A stretch of 64,000 nucleotides of DNA from an uncultured Sulfurimonas sp. (GCF_963662755.1 NZ_OY759725.1:1439781-1503780); one strand, 5' to 3'. Counted from the stretch's first letter, positions 16,397-25,667 are shown. The notes: generated by a model from the letters alone, not told the origin. Program-made: numbers and translations.

Positions 16397-17728
16397 ATGA
16401 GAATTATTTTAGTGTTTTTGGTTTTATGCAGTGTTATTTTTGCTGATAGTAGAGCTTTGTATTTGAAAAAATATGAAAATGAAAAAAAGCTTGCTTTAGT
16501 TATTGGAAATAATACCTATAGTGGACAACTCTCGAAACTTCAAAATCCTATCAACGATGCTACAGATGTAAAAAAAGCTTTAGAAAAAACAGGTTTTGAA
16601 GTAATTTTCTTAACAGATGCTACTCAGGCACAAATGGATGAAAAATTAAGAGAGTTTAGCGATAAACTAAAAAAAAGTGCAATAGGTCTTTTTTATTTTG
16701 CTGGTCATGGACTTGAGATAGCAAATCAGAACTATTTAGTGCCTATTGGTGCTGATATAAGTGATAAGTTTAAAGTTAAATATAAAACAGTTGCAGTAGA
16801 TGAAATTGTTACCAGAATGAATAATAGTGGCACTAGACTCAATATGCTTGTCTTAGATGCTTGTAGAAATGATCCTTTTTCACGAGGAGGTGGCGGACTT
16901 GCTCCTATTGTTACAGCAAAAGGAACACTAATAGCCTACGCTACATCCCCAGGTAGTGTCGCCGCTGATAATGCAAATGAGAGAAATGGTTTGTATACAA
17001 AACATTTTTTAAAAGCTATAAAACAAAAAAATATAAATCAAAGAGATTTTTTTCACAATGTTAGAGTTGGTGTGTACAACGAAAGTGGTGGACTTCAAAC
17101 TCCATATTTAAACAATGGAACTATAGGCGATTTTTACTTTTTTATAGAAAAAGAGACTTCAAATAAAAATTATGAAGTAAGTTCAGATGCAAAGCCTGAT
17201 GAGGTTTTATGGAGAGAGATTGAGACATCAAATAATTATGTTGATTTTGAATTTTTTATAGATACTTATCCAAAATCAAAATATGCATCTATTGCAAAAT
17301 TTAAAATTCAAAAATTAAACTCTAATGCAGTAGTTCAAAATAAAACTAACATTAAAGAGATTTGGAAAGACGAGAGTACAGGTCTGATTTGGCAAGTGCC
17401 AATAGAAACAAGAAAGTTTACTCACAGAGGTGCAAACAGATACTGCGAGAGATTGGAGTTAGGTGGTTATACAGATTGGAGAGTTCCAAATGTAAAAGAA
17501 CTTCAAAGCATCTTGACTAAAGAAGCTTATAAAAATGATAATAGTAGAAGTGGTAAATCTTATATAAAAAGAGATTTATTAGAATCTACAACAGTTCAAT
17601 ATCAGTGGTTTTGGACTAATACTATATATGCTAATAACAGATCTAAAGCTTGGCATATAGATTTTGCCCATAATAAAATTCTTCAACACTACACTTCTAG
17701 TGAGTCTTATGTTAGATGCGTAAAGTAA
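16397..17728 (+). CDS. Exported caspase-like (peptidase C14) protein with DUF1566 tail
   Basis: 443 residues from ATG 16397, where a signal peptide starts (RIILVFLVLCSVIFA-DS); an upstream in-frame ATG at 16349 would spoil it. The caspase fold covers about 30-265: KLALVIGNNTY, the catalytic His in YFAGHG, the catalytic Cys in VLDACRNDPF, then the GTLIAYATSPG and NGLYTKHFLKAI segments. A linker with a helical repeat follows. The C-terminal ~110 residues (STGLIWQVP, DWRVPNVKELQSI, WFWTNTIY, YVRCVK) are a DUF1566/Lcl-type beta domain. Likely a periplasmic or surface orthocaspase with a binding module. Confidence 0.85.
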   Translation: MRIILVFLVLCSVIFADSRALYLKKYENEKKLALVIGNNTYSGQLSKLQNPINDATDVKKALEKTGFEVIFLTDATQAQMDEKLREFSDKLKKSAIGLFYFAGHGLEIANQNYLVPIGADISDKFKVKYKTVAVDEIVTRMNNSGTRLNMLVLDACRNDPFSRGGGGLAPIVTAKGTLIAYATSPGSVAADNANERNGLYTKHFLKAIKQKNINQRDFFHNVRVGVYNESGGLQTPYLNNGTIGDFYFFIEKETSNKNYEVSSDAKPDEVLWREIETSNNYVDFEFFIDTYPKSKYASIAKFKIQKLNSNAVVQNKTNIKEIWKDESTGLIWQVPIETRKFTHRGANRYCERLELGGYTDWRVPNVKELQSILTKEAYKNDNSRSGKSYIKRDLLESTTVQYQWFWTNTIYANNRSKAWHIDFAHNKILQHYTSSESYVRCVK

Positions 17729-17751
17729 CTAAAAAATACTAATTTTCTGGG

Positions 17752-17757
17752 TATAAT
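17752..17757 (+). promoter_or_regulatory. -10 box giving a near-leaderless mgtE mRNA
   Basis: TATAAT in GGGTATAATTCC ends 10 bases before the mgtE ATG, and there is no Shine-Dalgarno in the gap. Transcription would begin only 3-5 bases before the start codon. Confidence 0.55.
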
Positions 17758-17767
17758 TCCAATAATT

Positions 17768-19096
17768 ATGAATAAGCTAAAAGAGTATCTGAGTTCTCAC
17801 GAACTTAGTGAGATTCATCCCTCGGACATTGCCAAAATTTTAAAGCAACTAGATGATAGAGAACTCATTGATGCCATAAAACTTATTCCTAAAAATATGA
17901 TTGGTGATGTTGCTCTAGCTCTTCCTGATAGATACTTTGATGATATAGTTGAATCTTTAAGTGTAGATGAGCTCTCAAGGGCTGTAACAGAGCTTGAATC
18001 TGATGATCAATTAGAGTTTATGCAAGAGCTTGAAGAGCTTGATGAAGGTAAGGCTTCTCAAGTTTTTGAGATTCTTGATGAAGAAGATAAACAAGAAATT
18101 ACAAAACTCCAAACCTATGATGAAGATGAAGCTGGTGCATATATGCAACTCGAAGTCTTTACTGCAGATAAAGATGAAATTGTACAAGATGTTATACATC
18201 GTTTTGGCAGACTTAGACGTGAAAATGAACTTGAAAATATTCAAAATCTTTTTATAACAAGTAAAGATAGTAAGCTTCTTTATTCAGTCGGTTTAGACGA
18301 TATTCTTATTTTTGATTTTTTAAAAACTTTAAAAGAAAATATAGATTTAAGTGAAGAAAGTTTTGAGCCTAAAAAAGCTATTGATACTGACGATATAAGA
18401 GATGTTGTTCACTACTTTGAAGAGTATGACCTCTCTGTTGTTCCAATAACAAATGCTTATGGTGTTTTAATTGGTCGTATCACTTCGGATGATATTTATG
18501 ATATTATCAATGAACAAGCTACAGAACAGATGTATAATCTTGCTGGTCTTGATGATGATGCAGAAGAAGATGATGAGATATTAAAAGCTGGACGCAAAAG
18601 AGCTACCTGGCTCTCTTTAAATCTTTTGACTGCTATCTCAGCATCTGTAGTTATTGGTATCTTTTCAGATACTCTGCAAAGCATGGTTGCTCTTGCAGTT
18701 TTGATGCCTATAGTAGCTTCAATGGGAGGAAATGCCGGAACTCAGAGTCTTACTGTTGTTGTAAGGCAGTTGGCTCTTGGTGAGATTTCTCAAGGCGATG
18801 CTATGAGGATTATAAAAAAAGAAGTGACCTTATCTTTAGGTAATGGAATCTTCTTTGCTATAATTATGGGAACAATAGCTGCATTATGGTTCAATATGGG
18901 TATGTTAGGAGTTGTAATAGCTCTTAGTATGCTAATTAACCTTTTAGCTGCTGGTTTTTTTGGTGCAACCATACCGCTCTTTTTAAAAAAAATGGATATA
19001 GATCCAGCCATAGGAAGTACGGTTATATTAACAACTGTTACTGATGTGGTGGGCTTTTTAAGTTTTCTTGGTTTAGCGACTTGGATACTTCTGTAG
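17768..19096 (+). CDS. mgtE: Magnesium transporter MgtE
   Basis: 442 residues. A gated Mg2+ channel of the inner membrane. Order of domains: acidic alpha-solenoid N domain (to about 130, many DD/DE pairs that sense Mg2+), tandem CBS domains (about 135-255, IPITNAYGVLIGRITSDDI), the linking helix, then five membrane helices from about 285 with MPIVASMGGNAGTQSLTVVVR, the pore-forming signature. Length and layout are normal. Confidence 0.95.
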   Translation: MNKLKEYLSSHELSEIHPSDIAKILKQLDDRELIDAIKLIPKNMIGDVALALPDRYFDDIVESLSVDELSRAVTELESDDQLEFMQELEELDEGKASQVFEILDEEDKQEITKLQTYDEDEAGAYMQLEVFTADKDEIVQDVIHRFGRLRRENELENIQNLFITSKDSKLLYSVGLDDILIFDFLKTLKENIDLSEESFEPKKAIDTDDIRDVVHYFEEYDLSVVPITNAYGVLIGRITSDDIYDIINEQATEQMYNLAGLDDDAEEDDEILKAGRKRATWLSLNLLTAISASVVIGIFSDTLQSMVALAVLMPIVASMGGNAGTQSLTVVVRQLALGEISQGDAMRIIKKEVTLSLGNGIFFAIIMGTIAALWFNMGMLGVVIALSMLINLLAAGFFGATIPLFLKKMDIDPAIGSTVILTTVTDVVGFLSFLGLATWILL

Positions 19097-19190
19097 TAAT
19101 CTTAACTTTTTATCTTAAGAAAACATTGTGTTAAATATGATGATTTATTTAAAATTATCAAAATTAAATTATAAGGAATTTTAAAACTTA

Positions 19191-20258
19191 ATGGACTTGT
19201 TGATACTATATTTCACTCTTGCAGTAGGAATATCATTTTTATGTTCAGTTCTAGAAGCAGTGCTTCTTTCTGTAAATATGTCTTATGTCTCACTTTTGGA
19301 AAAAGAAAACCCAAAAGCAGGAAAACTTTTACGTCTTCAAAAGGTAGAAATTAGTAAATCAATAGCATCAATATTGATTTTAAATACTATTGCTCACACT
19401 TTAGGAGCTGCTGCTGTTGGTGCTCAAGCTGCTATTCTTTTTGGAAATGATGCTGTTGTAATTATATCTATGGTAATGACTTTTGCCATTTTATTTTTAT
19501 CTGAGATTATTCCAAAAACAATAGGAGCAGTTTATTGGAAACAACTTGCTCCTGCATCTGCTTATATGATTAGAATTTTTATATGGATTACATATCCAAT
19601 TATCTTAACTACACTTGCTATTACAAATAAGATATCAAAAGGAAGTGCAGATGCAAACTCTTTAACTAAAGAAGAACTCTTAGAGAGTATGTTGATGAGT
19701 GAAGATGAAGGTGTCATTGATGAAAAAGAATCAGATGTTATAGAAAATATTTTAAACCTTAACAAGATAAAAGTTGGAGAGATATTAACACCTAGAAGTG
19801 TTGTTTTTGCTCTTGATGAAAGTTTGAGCATCAAAGAGGTTGTTGAAACAAAAGAAGATATATTTAAATTTTCTCGTATCCCAGTGTATTGTGAATCTAT
19901 AGAAGAAGTTGTTGGTATAGTAATGACTAAAAAGATTTTTCAACAAGCCTTAAAAGATGATAGCGTAAGCATTAAATCTATTAAAAAAGATATCTTTTCT
20001 ATCAATGAAAATATCCCAGTTAGTAAAGCACTTGACCTTTTTATATCAAAAAAAGACCATATGTTTTTGGTTATGGACAATTATGATCAAACAGAAGGGA
20101 TTATTACCTTAGAAGATTGTGTTGAGACAATTTTGGGTGTTGAGATAGTTGATGAGAGTGATTCTGCTGTAGATATGCGTGAGCTTGCTAAAATACAGAT
20201 GAAACAAAGAAGAAGAAACAGAATAAAAAGCGAAAAATTAAATGGATTAACGTTGTAA
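19191..20258 (+). CDS. CNNM/CorC-type transporter with CBS pair
   Basis: 355 residues. DUF21/CNNM membrane domain at about 1-150 (four helices; LNTIAHTLGAAAVGAQ, SEIIPKTIGAVYW), then an acidic helix and two CBS domains (about 195-320; VGEILTPRSVVFALDE, FSRIPVYCE, MFLVMDNYDQTEGIITLEDC). It ends without the CorC/HlyC domain in a short basic tail (KQRRRNRIKSEK). The family exports Mg2+ or other divalent cations; its place after mgtE supports metal homeostasis. Confidence 0.85.
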   Translation: MDLLILYFTLAVGISFLCSVLEAVLLSVNMSYVSLLEKENPKAGKLLRLQKVEISKSIASILILNTIAHTLGAAAVGAQAAILFGNDAVVIISMVMTFAILFLSEIIPKTIGAVYWKQLAPASAYMIRIFIWITYPIILTTLAITNKISKGSADANSLTKEELLESMLMSEDEGVIDEKESDVIENILNLNKIKVGEILTPRSVVFALDESLSIKEVVETKEDIFKFSRIPVYCESIEEVVGIVMTKKIFQQALKDDSVSIKSIKKDIFSINENIPVSKALDLFISKKDHMFLVMDNYDQTEGIITLEDCVETILGVEIVDESDSAVDMRELAKIQMKQRRRNRIKSEKLNGLTL

Positions 20259-20304
20259 ACAAAGGGGGTATTTTTTACAACGTCTCACCATGTACAAGGG
20301 AAGT

Positions 20305-20339
20305 GAGCGAAAGAAATGTTATATTTTCTTTCTTGGCTC
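20305..20339. terminator. Bidirectional terminator between convergent genes
   Basis: GAGC-GAAAGAAA (20305-20316) pairs with TTTCTTTC-ttg-GCTC (20325-20339), an 8-bp plus 4-bp stem with a 3-base bulge, between the CNNM gene and the minus-strand flavoprotein gene. Confidence 0.55.
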
Positions 20340-20379
20340 GTATACTAATATTAAAAAATGTGGATAAAGTGTATAAATT

Positions 20380-21564
20380 CTAAAGTCCAGGAAGTCTAGG
20401 AACTTTATTTAACTTAGACAATTTACAATAATGTCCCCACCCTTTTTTTAGCCAATGTCCAATAATTGGAAGAGGTATCATATATGCTTTTTTATCATCT
20501 CTATATATAAATGAAGCTCCATTTCCACTATCCATAACACATAGTATGTTTAAGTGCTCTTTATAGCCTTTAAACTCAGATTTTCCACTATCTTTTTGTT
20601 CAATATTAAAAGCAACATTTTTAGCCATAACTTCTGCTATATGACCTTGTTTTGCTCTCCAGTCAGATCCTTGGAGTGCTGCAATATCACCAATAGCATA
20701 TATGTTTTTTGGCATAAGTGGGTCTTTAAAAACTACATTGCAGTAATCGTCTATTTGTATAAATCCAGCTTCGTTTGTAGGAAGATCTGAGTTTGCTACT
20801 ATACTATGACCATCTCCAGCTGCTATAAACATAGTAAAATCAGATTTAAGTTTTGAATCATCTTCAAAAACAATGGCATCTTTTAAAAATGTTTTAATTT
20901 TTTTACCAAAATGTTGTTTGATATTGAGCTTATTAAAAAACATATCCATCATTTTTAAGGCTTTATCACCCATTCTTTTTCCAGGCTCACTCATAGGTGC
21001 AAAAAAAGTTAATTCAAAATTATCTCTAATCCCTTTTTTCTCTAAAAGATTATGTAGATTAAAGAGTAATTCAAATGCAGGTCCACCACGAACAGCAGAC
21101 GAATCTTTTGGATTTCCTCCAAAACCGAAGCAAACTTTTCCACTTCCTTTTTTGATTAGAGCATCTATGGCATCTCTAATTAGGATTGACTCTTTTGGGT
21201 CACCACAGATAGAAAGAGTGTTCTCGATTCCATCTGGTTTCATTTTTGAAGCACCCATAGCTAAAATCACATGATCAAAACCATTTAGAACTTTTCCACT
21301 AGCAAGTGTATAAGAGTTTGATTTTGCATCTATGTTTGTAAGTGCATCTACTATAAGGTTAAATCCGTGCACTTTTTTTAACTCATCAAGATTTACACAA
21401 ATATTTTCAAAATTCTCTTCTCTTGTTGGAATCCAGATAGAAGTTGGATATATAAAAAAATAGTCTCTATCACTTACTAAGGTAACATCATAATTTGATT
21501 TTTTTAAAAATATAGCTGCTTCAAGACCAGCAAAACCACCACCAATAATTAATACAGTTTTCAT
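20380..21564 (-). CDS. FAD-dependent oxidoreductase, SQR/NDH-2-like
   Basis: 394 residues. N-terminal FAD-binding loop VLIIGGGFAGLEAAIFL, second Rossmann segment, and C-terminal IYAIGDIAAL that closes over FAD. The last ~35 residues (IPLPIIGHWLKKGWGHYCKL) look like the amphipathic membrane anchor of sulfide:quinone reductase or NDH-2. Cysteines near 130 (SICGDP), 160 (KVCFGFG) and 350 (NILCVMDSGNGASF) could serve as the SQR redox cysteines, which favours a sulfide:quinone role in this sulfur-oxidising group, but the exact SQR type is not clear. Confidence 0.6.
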   Translation of the reverse strand: MKTVLIIGGGFAGLEAAIFLKKSNYDVTLVSDRDYFFIYPTSIWIPTREENFENICVNLDELKKVHGFNLIVDALTNIDAKSNSYTLASGKVLNGFDHVILAMGASKMKPDGIENTLSICGDPKESILIRDAIDALIKKGSGKVCFGFGGNPKDSSAVRGGPAFELLFNLHNLLEKKGIRDNFELTFFAPMSEPGKRMGDKALKMMDMFFNKLNIKQHFGKKIKTFLKDAIVFEDDSKLKSDFTMFIAAGDGHSIVANSDLPTNEAGFIQIDDYCNVVFKDPLMPKNIYAIGDIAALQGSDWRAKQGHIAEVMAKNVAFNIEQKDSGKSEFKGYKEHLNILCVMDSGNGASFIYRDDKKAYMIPLPIIGHWLKKGWGHYCKLSKLNKVPRLPGL

Positions 21565-21627
21565 AAAAACCTCTTTATATAAAAATTTATAATAAAAAAT
21601 ATTACCTTAAGTTATGTTAAAACTCTA

Positions 21628-22530
21628 TTAATATTTTTTGTTTATAAAATAAACCGCAATAAGACTTAAGAAACCACCAATAATAATATGTGTTTGCAAG
21701 CTCTCATCCAAAATTATCCAAGCAATAATTAAAGAAAATATAGGTACTAAAAACATAAAAGAACTTGTTTTTTCACTTCCAAGTTTGGCAGATGCTATAT
21801 AAAAGATTGTAGTAGCTACGCTCTGACCTAAAACAGCCAAATAGATTAAGGCTATCCAAAATTTGTAATCTTGCTCAAATACACTCATTAAGTCACTATC
21901 AAATGCGTATATATATGAAAAAATGCTTGCTACAATAGAAATATAAAAACTGTAATGCACGGGATGTATATGTTTATGCGAATGTTGAGAAAGTATGGTG
22001 ACAAAAGCCCAAATTATTGCGCATATTGCAAAATATATGTTTGAACTACTAAAAAAAAGAGTTAAATCATTTAGCTCAAGAATAATTACACCCCCAAGAA
22101 GACCAATACTAAGACCAAGATATTGAGATGCAATAAGATTTTTTTTAAAAAGAAAGGCAACAATTAAAAAAGTCATCAAAGGTGTGAGAGTTGTTATAAT
22201 AACCCCTCCATTTCCTGCAAACCCATGTTGAACGCCTAAAAATGAAAAAATCATAAAAGAGATATTTAAAATAGAGCTAGATGCCACAAATTTTGCACCT
22301 GATTTATTTAAAACAATAGGTGCTTTTATAAAATATAGTATTGGTAAAAAAGAGATGCTCATAAGAAAAAAACGCCAAAAAACAACAACTTCTATGGATG
22401 AAGTAAATGTTAAAATTTTCAATGCAGACCAACCACCGCCCCACAAAAACATGGCTAAAATAAGAAGATAAGTAAAGTGTGAGTTTTTCAAAATTTTGTC
22501 TTTTTGGTATTTTGCTAAAATTTTTGTCAT
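21628..22530 (-). CDS. EamA/DMT family transporter
   Basis: 300 residues with ten predicted membrane helices in two EamA repeats (LILAMFLWGGGWSALK opens the first). Probable exporter of metabolites; substrate unknown. A good minus-strand TATAAT (22534-22529) overlaps this ATG, so transcripts from it would begin inside the frame; a TTG 13 codons later (22491, giving KNSHFTYLLIL) may then be the true start. Confidence 0.8.
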   Translation of the reverse strand: MTKILAKYQKDKILKNSHFTYLLILAMFLWGGGWSALKILTFTSSIEVVVFWRFFLMSISFLPILYFIKAPIVLNKSGAKFVASSSILNISFMIFSFLGVQHGFAGNGGVIITTLTPLMTFLIVAFLFKKNLIASQYLGLSIGLLGGVIILELNDLTLFFSSSNIYFAICAIIWAFVTILSQHSHKHIHPVHYSFYISIVASIFSYIYAFDSDLMSVFEQDYKFWIALIYLAVLGQSVATTIFYIASAKLGSEKTSSFMFLVPIFSLIIAWIILDESLQTHIIIGGFLSLIAVYFINKKY

Positions 22531-22565
22531 TATAGCTTAAATCATTGTAGAATTTTTGGTAATAT
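22529..22565. promoter_or_regulatory. Back-to-back promoters of the EamA and Cys-rich genes
   Basis: Minus-strand TATAAT at 22534-22529 and plus-strand TAATAT at 22560-22565. The plus box ends 6 bases before ATG 22571, so that mRNA would be leaderless. Confidence 0.4.
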
Positions 22566-22570
22566 ACCTT

Positions 22571-22993
22571 ATGAAATATACAGAATGGTTTGATACTCAT
22601 GCTTTAAAGCATAAAGTAATTGTAGAGAAGTTGCTTAAGAGAGGATGCTCAAATGAAGAAATAGTAGATTATTTTGACTTTGAGAATATGCTTGAAAAAG
22701 AAATTGATTTTTGTCCTTTATATGCTAAAAATAAAAAGTGTCATGATATGGATAATTTAAATTGTTATATGTGTGCTTGTCCTAATTTTAGGTTTAATGA
22801 TGATGGTATAGATTCATACAATGAATTTAAAATATTAAGTAGATGCGATATAAACAATGGAAAAAAATTTGCCGGAGCTGGCGTGATACATCAAGATTGT
22901 TCATCATGTAGTGTTCCTCATCATAAATCTTATGTTTTAAAAAATTTCTCTCTTAATTGGAAAGAGATGATGAAAAAATGTAAAGTAAATTAA
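22571..22993 (+). CDS. Cysteine-rich small domain protein (PF04071-like)
   Basis: 140 residues from ATG 22571 (an in-frame TTG at 22556 is less likely). Cysteines are grouped in DFCPLYAKNKKCHDMDNLNCYMCACPNF and further on in HQDCSSCSVPHH, as in the cysteine-rich small domain PF04071, probably a metal-binding site. The N-terminus is a short helical domain (EWFDTHALKHKVIVEKLLKRG). Found near corrinoid genes in some anaerobes, but here the role is unknown. Confidence 0.65.
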   Translation: MKYTEWFDTHALKHKVIVEKLLKRGCSNEEIVDYFDFENMLEKEIDFCPLYAKNKKCHDMDNLNCYMCACPNFRFNDDGIDSYNEFKILSRCDINNGKKFAGAGVIHQDCSSCSVPHHKSYVLKNFSLNWKEMMKKCKVN

Positions 22994-23004
22994 GAAGGAT
23001 TGTA

Positions 23005-23706
23005 ATGTTAAAGATTATTTTGTCTATGTTATTGCTTTTTGTAGCATTGTTTGGAGATACTAAAGCTGCTCTTGAGGCGTTTAAGAAAAAAGATTATAAG
23101 TTGGCTTTTGAGTTGTATGAAAAGAGCGCAATAGCTGGTGATGCTACCGCACAAAATGCTCTTAGTTATCTTTACTTTAATGCAATTGGTGTAGAGAAGG
23201 ATCTTAAAAAAGGGATTAACTGGTTAGAAAAAGCTGCAAATTCTTCGGATGTTAGAGCACAAAATGATTTAGGTATGATGTATTTAACGGGACAAAATGT
23301 TTCTCAAAATAGTGATAATGCATTTCATTGGCTCACAAAAGCTTCAGAAGGTAAAAATCCAAATGCCCAGTATAATCTTGCTTTAATGTACTACAGAGGA
23401 GATGCAACTGATCAAAATGTTACAAAAGCTGCAGAACTATTAGAGAGTTCTGCACTTCAAGGAAATAAACAAGCTGAAAAAAATATTGGTCTTGTGTATA
23501 TGCAGCTTTTAAAGTTTGACAAAGCAGCTGAATGGTTGTTGAAAAGTGCAGAAAATGGAGATGAGAGTGCTTATTATCTTTTAGCGGAAATTTATTGTAC
23601 AAATGAAAAATTTGAACAAGCAAAAAAATGGGCAAAAAAATCAAAAGATAGTGGAAATAAAGAAGCAGAGCTTCTTTGGTTAAAATATAATCTAGAAAAA
23701 TATTAA
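23005..23706 (+). CDS. Exported Sel1-repeat (TPR-like) protein
   Basis: 233 residues. Signal peptide (LKIILSMLLLFVALFG-DTKAA). The rest is about five to six Sel1-like repeats of ~36 residues (for example AQNALSYLYFNAIGVEKDLKKG, AQNDLGMMYLTGQNV, AQYNLALMYYRGDA). Such alpha/alpha solenoids mediate protein contacts; Helicobacter cysteine-rich Hcp proteins are relatives, but the paired cysteines are absent here. AGAAGG precedes ATG, 11 bases after the previous gene. Confidence 0.85.
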   Translation: MLKIILSMLLLFVALFGDTKAALEAFKKKDYKLAFELYEKSAIAGDATAQNALSYLYFNAIGVEKDLKKGINWLEKAANSSDVRAQNDLGMMYLTGQNVSQNSDNAFHWLTKASEGKNPNAQYNLALMYYRGDATDQNVTKAAELLESSALQGNKQAEKNIGLVYMQLLKFDKAAEWLLKSAENGDESAYYLLAEIYCTNEKFEQAKKWAKKSKDSGNKEAELLWLKYNLEKY

Positions 23707-23724
23707 TTATAATATTTCTTATAG

Positions 23725-23730
23725 TATAAT
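23725..23730 (+). promoter_or_regulatory. -10 box for pentaheme cytochrome gene
   Basis: TATAAT in AGTATAATGG, 28 bases before ATG 23759. Confidence 0.45.
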
Positions 23731-23758
23731 GGCTCCATATTAATTTATGGAGTTAAAA

Positions 23759-24880
23759 ATGAACCTTCTTGTGTCTTTTTTAGTATTGTTTACTATTAGT
23801 CTAAACGCCTCAGTAACTTATCCTTCTTCAGAGTCTTGTAATGAATGTCATGAAAATATATATCGTGAACATAAATCTTCTATGCACCACAAATCATCCC
23901 TTTTTAAAGATGAAGTACACGCTAAAGTAAAAAACAGTGTTAGCAAAGATCAATATAAGTGTGCTATCTGTCATATGCCTGCTACAAAAGATTTACGTGC
24001 TGTAATGAGTGGTGAGAAGCAACCTGATCCAAATGATCATAGACAAACAGATGGAGTTTCATGTTTCTTCTGTCATCAAATTAGTAAAATATATGATTCA
24101 CCATCTCATAAAATAAATTTTTCAAACTATAAGGGTGAAGAAAAACCTACTGTATTTGGTAGTATGAAAAAACCTTATGAGAGCAATGAGCATAAATCAC
24201 AAAGTAATGAGATATATAAAAACTCTGAAGTTTGTATGGGATGCCACTCTCACAAACAAAATGGACATGGATTTGAAGTTTGTAATACTAAAAATCAATA
24301 TGACAAAACGAGTGATTGTATAGGTTGTCATATGACTAGAACTCCAGGAACAGTTGAGAAAAAAAATAAAGGGATGAGAAAAAATTATGCATCTCATGAT
24401 TTTTTAGGTGTTCATTCACAAGAGATGGTTAAAAAAGCTGTCAAGCTTGAGTTGCATTATGAAGCTGAGATTTTAAAACTTACTATTACAAATAAAATGG
24501 GGCACTCGGTTATTACTCATCCGATGAGATTAAAGTTTGCTAAAACAGTTATAAAAAGAGGTTCTAAAACAATTTGGAGTAACTTTAAAGATAGCCCTAT
24601 AGAAGATGCTGAAGCTTCTTTTATTATTGTGTTTAAAGATTCACAGGGTAATACTTCTATGCCTCATACAGCAATAGATTATAAGTTAAATAGAAATTTA
24701 AAAGCTAATGAATCAAAAGTTATTGAGTATAAAGTACCAAAACTTCAAAAAGGTGATGAAATTCATACAGTATGGATAAGTTACATAATAAATCCAGCTA
24801 TTGCTAAGAAACTAGATATTACTACAAAAGATATCGTTAAGCCTTATGTAGGAATAGAAGAAGCACTACATATATACTAA
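23759..24880 (+). CDS. Periplasmic pentaheme cytochrome c (c554-like)
   Basis: 373 residues from ATG 23759; the ATG at 23747 carries the GGAG that acts as its ribosome binding site. A signal peptide is followed by five CXXCH motifs: CNECH (residue 27), CAICH, CFFCH, CMGCH and CIGCH. Spacing resembles the cytochrome c554 family of multiheme proteins. The last ~150 residues are heme-free and beta-rich (LELHYEAEILKLTITNKMGH), similar to the tail of the protein at 36030-37847. Electron carrier or reductase; substrate unknown. Confidence 0.8.
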   Translation: MNLLVSFLVLFTISLNASVTYPSSESCNECHENIYREHKSSMHHKSSLFKDEVHAKVKNSVSKDQYKCAICHMPATKDLRAVMSGEKQPDPNDHRQTDGVSCFFCHQISKIYDSPSHKINFSNYKGEEKPTVFGSMKKPYESNEHKSQSNEIYKNSEVCMGCHSHKQNGHGFEVCNTKNQYDKTSDCIGCHMTRTPGTVEKKNKGMRKNYASHDFLGVHSQEMVKKAVKLELHYEAEILKLTITNKMGHSVITHPMRLKFAKTVIKRGSKTIWSNFKDSPIEDAEASFIIVFKDSQGNTSMPHTAIDYKLNRNLKANESKVIEYKVPKLQKGDEIHTVWISYIINPAIAKKLDITTKDIVKPYVGIEEALHIY

Positions 24881-24905
24881 AATCAGAATTTAAAATTCTG
24901 ATTTT
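24879..24905. terminator. Bidirectional terminator
   Basis: AAAATCAGAATTT (24879-24891) and AAATTCTGATTTT (24893-24905) are exact reverse complements around a single base, with T and A runs at the two ends. It separates the cytochrome gene from the convergent response regulator gene. Confidence 0.75.
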
Positions 24906-24977
24906 ATTTATGAATCAAAGAGATATTAAAAAGTCTCACATGGATTATACTAAAAAAGTTTGTCACATTTAGTCAAG

Positions 24978-25667
24978 TTATTTTAGTACTATTTTATATC
25001 CTATACCATACTCGTTTTGTATTAGGTTTTCAGGAAGTTTTGCTCTAAGACGTTTTATAAAAGATGTTACAGAGTATTCTGAAAACTCTTTTTCTCCATC
25101 ACTATATATATGATAAAAAATATCTTCAGCTGTAAAAGCATGATTTACTTTTGAGCATAACAGTTTAAAAAGTAGAAGTTCCTTTTCTTTTAAAGATATT
25201 TGTTTTTCAGCATTCCAGAGGGTATATGAGGATTTATCCCAAAATATGTCATGACTAAGATATATTCTTTTTTTTGAAGCTCTTAATTTGGTTACTAAAT
25301 TTAAAAGTACATCTTTTAATTTCTGTGAATCAATGGGCTTAATTAGGTAAGTTACAAGTCCAAGCTCAATAGCTTGAAGAAGTTTTTCTTGTTCAGAGTG
25401 TGCACTCATGATAATAATATCAGTCTCCTCATCACGCTCTCTGATGCGCTTAATCATGCTTAATCCATCTAAATTTGGCATATTTATATCAGTTAGTATA
25501 ATATCTGGTCTTTGTTGAAGATATTGTAGATATCCCTCATGCCCACATTTGGCAATATAAACCTTTTTAAAAAATATTTGTAAATACTCCTGAAGATACT
25601 CTCTTAATTCAGATTCATCTTCAGTTATAAGAATTGAAATATCTTCTATCAATTCATCATTTTGCAT
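24978..25667 (-). CDS. Response regulator with winged-helix output domain
   Basis: 229 residues. Receiver domain at about 8-125: acidic pair in ITEDESE, phosphoacceptor Asp in DIILTDINMPNLDG, Ser/Thr switch in IIMSAHS and Lys in LIKPI. The C-terminal 90 residues are OmpR-type DNA-binding (LKEKELLLFKLLCSK, SVTSFIKRLRAKLP, GIGYKIVLK). The ATG lies inside the 3' end of the kinase gene (11-base overlap), so the two are coupled. Last gene of the heme d1 operon. Confidence 0.88.
   Translation of the reverse strand: MQNDELIEDISILITEDESELREYLQEYLQIFFKKVYIAKCGHEGYLQYLQQRPDIILTDINMPNLDGLSMIKRIRERDEETDIIIMSAHSEQEKLLQAIELGLVTYLIKPIDSQKLKDVLLNLVTKLRASKKRIYLSHDIFWDKSSYTLWNAEKQISLKEKELLLFKLLCSKVNHAFTAEDIFYHIYSDGEKEFSEYSVTSFIKRLRAKLPENLIQNEYGIGYKIVLK

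Noticed and set aside
22304..22600. 98-residue minus-strand ORF with many aromatic residues
   Set aside because: Another frame of the EamA gene and its promoter; no coding character.
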